A stretch of 64,000 bases of DNA, taken from Nocardioides agariphilus (GTDB taxonomy: Bacteria; Actinomycetota; Actinomycetes; Propionibacteriales; Nocardioidaceae). The notes beneath the pieces were generated by a model that worked only from the letters and a program-made list of their open reading frames with translations, had not been told where the DNA came from and searched no databases. The DNA is taken from positions 62,001 through 126,000 of the forward strand of contig NZ_JADKPO010000005.1 in NCBI RefSeq assembly GCF_015352445.1, written 5' to 3'. The position numbers were made by a program, and so were the translations under genes. Below, piece after piece: positions 62,186 through 64,000 of the stretch (position 1 is its first letter; each line of letters starts with the position of its first letter).

Positions 62186-62494
62186 ATGGCAACCGCGAGC
62201 GTGGCCGGCCAGAGGTGGGCAGCAGTGCTGATCCTCCTGGTCCTCGGCATTCTCAGCCTGCCGATGGCGGCCGCTCCCTTCGGCGAGGACGACAACGAGA
62301 ACTGGATCATCGTGGTCGCCGTCGCACTGATGGTGCTGGTGGGCCTCGTGGTCGGAGCCCTGCTGCCCGGTCTGGCAGGCCCAAACGCCTCGCGCGCTCG
62401 AGGTGCCCGGGTGGGCGCGGTCGTCGGCGTTGCCATGCTGGTGCTCGGGGTCGTGGTCTTCTTCCTCCTGCTGAGCGGGTTCGACGGCGCCTGA
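62186..62494 (+). CDS. Small three-helix membrane protein
   Basis: The 102-residue protein has three hydrophobic segments (about 12-30, 39-60, 75-98) and an acidic loop (FGEDDNENW). I recognise no family. GAGGGGGGCC precedes the chosen ATG; an in-frame GTG at 62141 would add 15 residues. A small inverted repeat (GGCCG-TCAT-CGGCC, 62152-62165) lies in the leader. Confidence 0.65.
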   Translation: MATASVAGQRWAAVLILLVLGILSLPMAAAPFGEDDNENWIIVVAVALMVLVGLVVGALLPGLAGPNASRARGARVGAVVGVAMLVLGVVVFFLLLSGFDGA

Positions 62495-62836
62495 CCTCAG
62501 CCCGCCACGCCGCCGGTGCCGTCCATGGCGGCGGGCGTCAGTGCCGCGCGTCGGCGCGCATCCAGCGGCGACTGCCTGCGGTCGAGCCGCTGGTCGAGGA
62601 TCTCGGCTGCCCGCTCTCCTTGTCCGGAGCGAGCCAGCGCATAGATCAGCGTGTGAGGACACCTGACGACGGATTCGCGGTGTGCTCACGGTCACGAGGC
62701 GACCACAGTGTCATGCCGGGCACAGACGTATCGGCCCGAGGGAGGGAAACTCCTTGATGAGGAACCCCAGGTCGGGCGGTAGCCTGGCGACCTGCGGTGG
62801 GGGCCGCGACCAGGCTGGATATTTCGGGGGAGACCG
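62495..62836. other. Intergenic region before the transglycosylase gene
   Basis: A 342-base gap between a small membrane protein gene and a lytic transglycosylase gene. Apart from the possible leftward remnant (62497-62685) and the ribosome site GGGGGAGACCG (about 62826-62836), I see no hairpin, repeat or promoter of note. Confidence 0.5.
62497..62685 (-). pseudogene. Possible remnant of a repeat-protein C-terminus
   Basis: An open frame without any start codon encodes about 62 residues, including HTLIYALARSGQGERAAEIL and LDRRQSPLDARRRAAL, which resemble the C-terminal helices of a TPR-like protein. It is bounded by stops at both ends and has no ribosome site. It is most likely a decayed fragment or chance coding in high-GC DNA. 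Confidence 0.25.
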
Positions 62837-64000
62837 GTGAGGCAACGCAACGAGCGATCCAACACGCGACTGGGGCGGGCTGCGGCTCTGCGTCGTCTGT
62901 GTCTGGTCGCCGTGATGGCCCCGGTCGCCGGCGCTGCGCTCGCCGGACTGGTGCGCCCCGAGGCCGGCTCGCACTCCAGTGCCCTTGCCTTCCCCTCCGC
63001 CCATCGGGTCGAGCCGGTCGCGCCGCTGCTTCCCGAGCTCGCCGACCCCGTCGAGGCCCCGGCTTCGGTCTCGCGCGAGCCCCGACGAGACGGCGCCGGG
63101 CTCGGCGTGGTGGTCAACGCGGCCTACGCCACGGTCGACGCGATCCCCGGTCGCGCGTTGACGGCCTACCAGCGGGCAGGCACCGTGATCGGCTCGGCCG
63201 ACGCGGCCTGCCACCTGGGCTGGCAGCTGATCGCGGCCATCGGCAAGGTCGAGAGCAACCACGGCCGGTTCGGCGGTGCCCTGATGACCGCCGACGGCGT
63301 GGTCCATCCAGCCATCCTCGGCCCGCAGCTGACCGGCAAGGGCGGCACCACGCGCATCGCTGACACCGATGCCGGACTGCTCGACGGCGACTCCAGCTAC
63401 GACCGGGCGGTCGGCCCCATGCAGTTCATCCCGTCGACCTGGACCGTGGTCGGGGTCGATGCCGATGCCGATGGCCGTCGCGACCCACAAGACATCGACG
63501 ACGCGAGCCTGGCGACCGCCGTCTACCTGTGCAGTGGCACCGACGACCTCTCGACCGCCGAGGGGCAGCGGGCCGCCGTGTTCCGCTACAACCACAGCGA
63601 GGCCTACGTCGAGAACGTGCTGGGCATCATGGCGGGCTACCTGCGCGCCGACCCGGCGCTGTTCCGCGTCTACGGCGGCAGCGGCGTCATCAACCCTGAC
63701 GACTACCCAGGTGGGGGCTGGACGACCTCGACTCCCACGGCGACCCCCACCCACGGCACGCCGACCTTCGACGTCGTGACGCCGACCGCGAAGCCCACTG
63801 GCAAGCCGACACCGACGGCCACGCCCACTGCCTCGGCCACGCCGAGCAGCACGCCCACCGTCACCGCCGAACCGACGAGCGACCCCTCCACCGACCCTTC
63901 GACAGAGCCCACGTCGGAGCCCACCTCGGAGCCGACCCAGCCGGAGTCCACGACGACCTCGCCGACCGAGACCGGCACGGCCACCCCGAACGAGACCGGC
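62837..64000 (+). CDS. Secreted lytic transglycosylase with Thr/Pro-rich tail (partial)
   Basis: From GTG 62837 the frame is open to the window end (388 codons without a stop). A signal peptide is likely (LCLVAVMAPVAGAALAGLV). The SLT/MltB-type domain (about 90-290) has the catalytic Glu in AIGKVESNHGRFGG, then GPMQFIPSTWTVVG and VFRYNHSEAYVENVL. From about residue 295 a Thr/Pro/Ser/Glu-rich tail (TPTATPT, SEPTSEPT) continues to the edge, probably a wall-spanning linker. It cleaves glycan strands in the cell wall. The C-terminus is outside the window. Confidence 0.9.
   Translation, partial: MRQRNERSNTRLGRAAALRRLCLVAVMAPVAGAALAGLVRPEAGSHSSALAFPSAHRVEPVAPLLPELADPVEAPASVSREPRRDGAGLGVVVNAAYATVDAIPGRALTAYQRAGTVIGSADAACHLGWQLIAAIGKVESNHGRFGGALMTADGVVHPAILGPQLTGKGGTTRIADTDAGLLDGDSSYDRAVGPMQFIPSTWTVVGVDADADGRRDPQDIDDASLATAVYLCSGTDDLSTAEGQRAAVFRYNHSEAYVENVLGIMAGYLRADPALFRVYGGSGVINPDDYPGGGWTTSTPTATPTHGTPTFDVVTPTAKPTGKPTPTATPTASATPSSTPTVTAEPTSDPSTDPSTEPTSEPTSEPTQPESTTTSPTETGTATPNETG

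Overview
The window is very GC-rich, with GTG/TTG starts, dense ATGA/GTGA gene overlaps and actinobacterial families throughout (two-domain universal stress proteins, DevR/DevS, WS/DGAT, DUF1876, DUF1918, DUF222-HNH with an actinobacterial LexA box). I infer a chromosomal segment from an actinobacterium, probably Nocardioides or another member of the Propionibacteriales. The genus is a guess from overall style. No rRNA, tRNA, insertion sequence, prophage or CRISPR was found.

Positions 1 to about 55,300 look like one continuous hypoxia/dormancy island. It holds counterparts of many members of the Mycobacterium tuberculosis DosR regulon: two DevR/DosR-type regulators (5213, 16568), a DevS/DosS-type GAF-GAF histidine kinase (17295), ten universal stress proteins, an Hrp1-like CBS protein, an Acg-like nitroreductase, a PNPOx-fold protein, an Hsp20, a WS/DGAT acyltransferase, a DUF1876 (Rv1738-like) protein, and CtpF-like and other P-type ATPases. 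A palindrome of 5-4-5 geometry, GGG(A/C)C-N4-G(T/A/G)CC(C/T), recurs upstream of more than twenty of these genes. It matches the core of the mycobacterial DosR box (GGGAC-N4-GTCCC), so most of the island is probably one regulon controlled by the two regulators encoded inside it.

Layout. 1-5101: leftward genes (PNPOx, membrane protein, DoxX, USP, nitroreductase, CBS-BON). 5213-9132: orphan DevR, flavodoxin, P-type ATPase. 9278-14493: beta-CASP nuclease, USP, GNAT/acyl-CoA synthetase fusion. 14608-19019: USP-USP-devR-devS. 19260-24780: membrane lipid genes (UPF0104-type protein, PAP2, GDPD), an ABC exporter, and WS/DGAT. 25143-36851: small proteins, an alpha/beta hydrolase, USPs, Hsp20, slipin, a frameshifted gene, DUF1876, a second P-type ATPase and a second UPF0104-type protein. 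37055-42498: a tightly overlapping operon of GAPDH, three pyruvate:ferredoxin oxidoreductase subunits and a GltD/ferredoxin fusion. 42630-55343: USPs, class I aldolase, an FtsX-type ABC system, PEP synthase, membrane proteins and an MgtA-type ATPase.

Taken together the island encodes sensing (DevS), transcriptional control (DevR x2), ATP/stress sensing (USPs), protein and membrane protection (Hsp20, slipin), ion homeostasis (three P-type ATPases), reserve lipid synthesis (WS/DGAT), and a low-oxygen carbon module. That module contains aldolase, GAPDH, PEP synthase and POR, with a possible ADP-forming acyl-CoA synthetase. I infer that it interconverts sugars, PEP, pyruvate and acetyl-CoA through ferredoxin when respiration is limited.

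From about 55,350 the content becomes ordinary: a membrane protein, a LexA-controlled DUF222/HNH protein, a secreted PGRP-type amidase, a CPA1 antiporter, a divergent GH6 protein, a small membrane protein, and a lytic transglycosylase that runs off the right edge.
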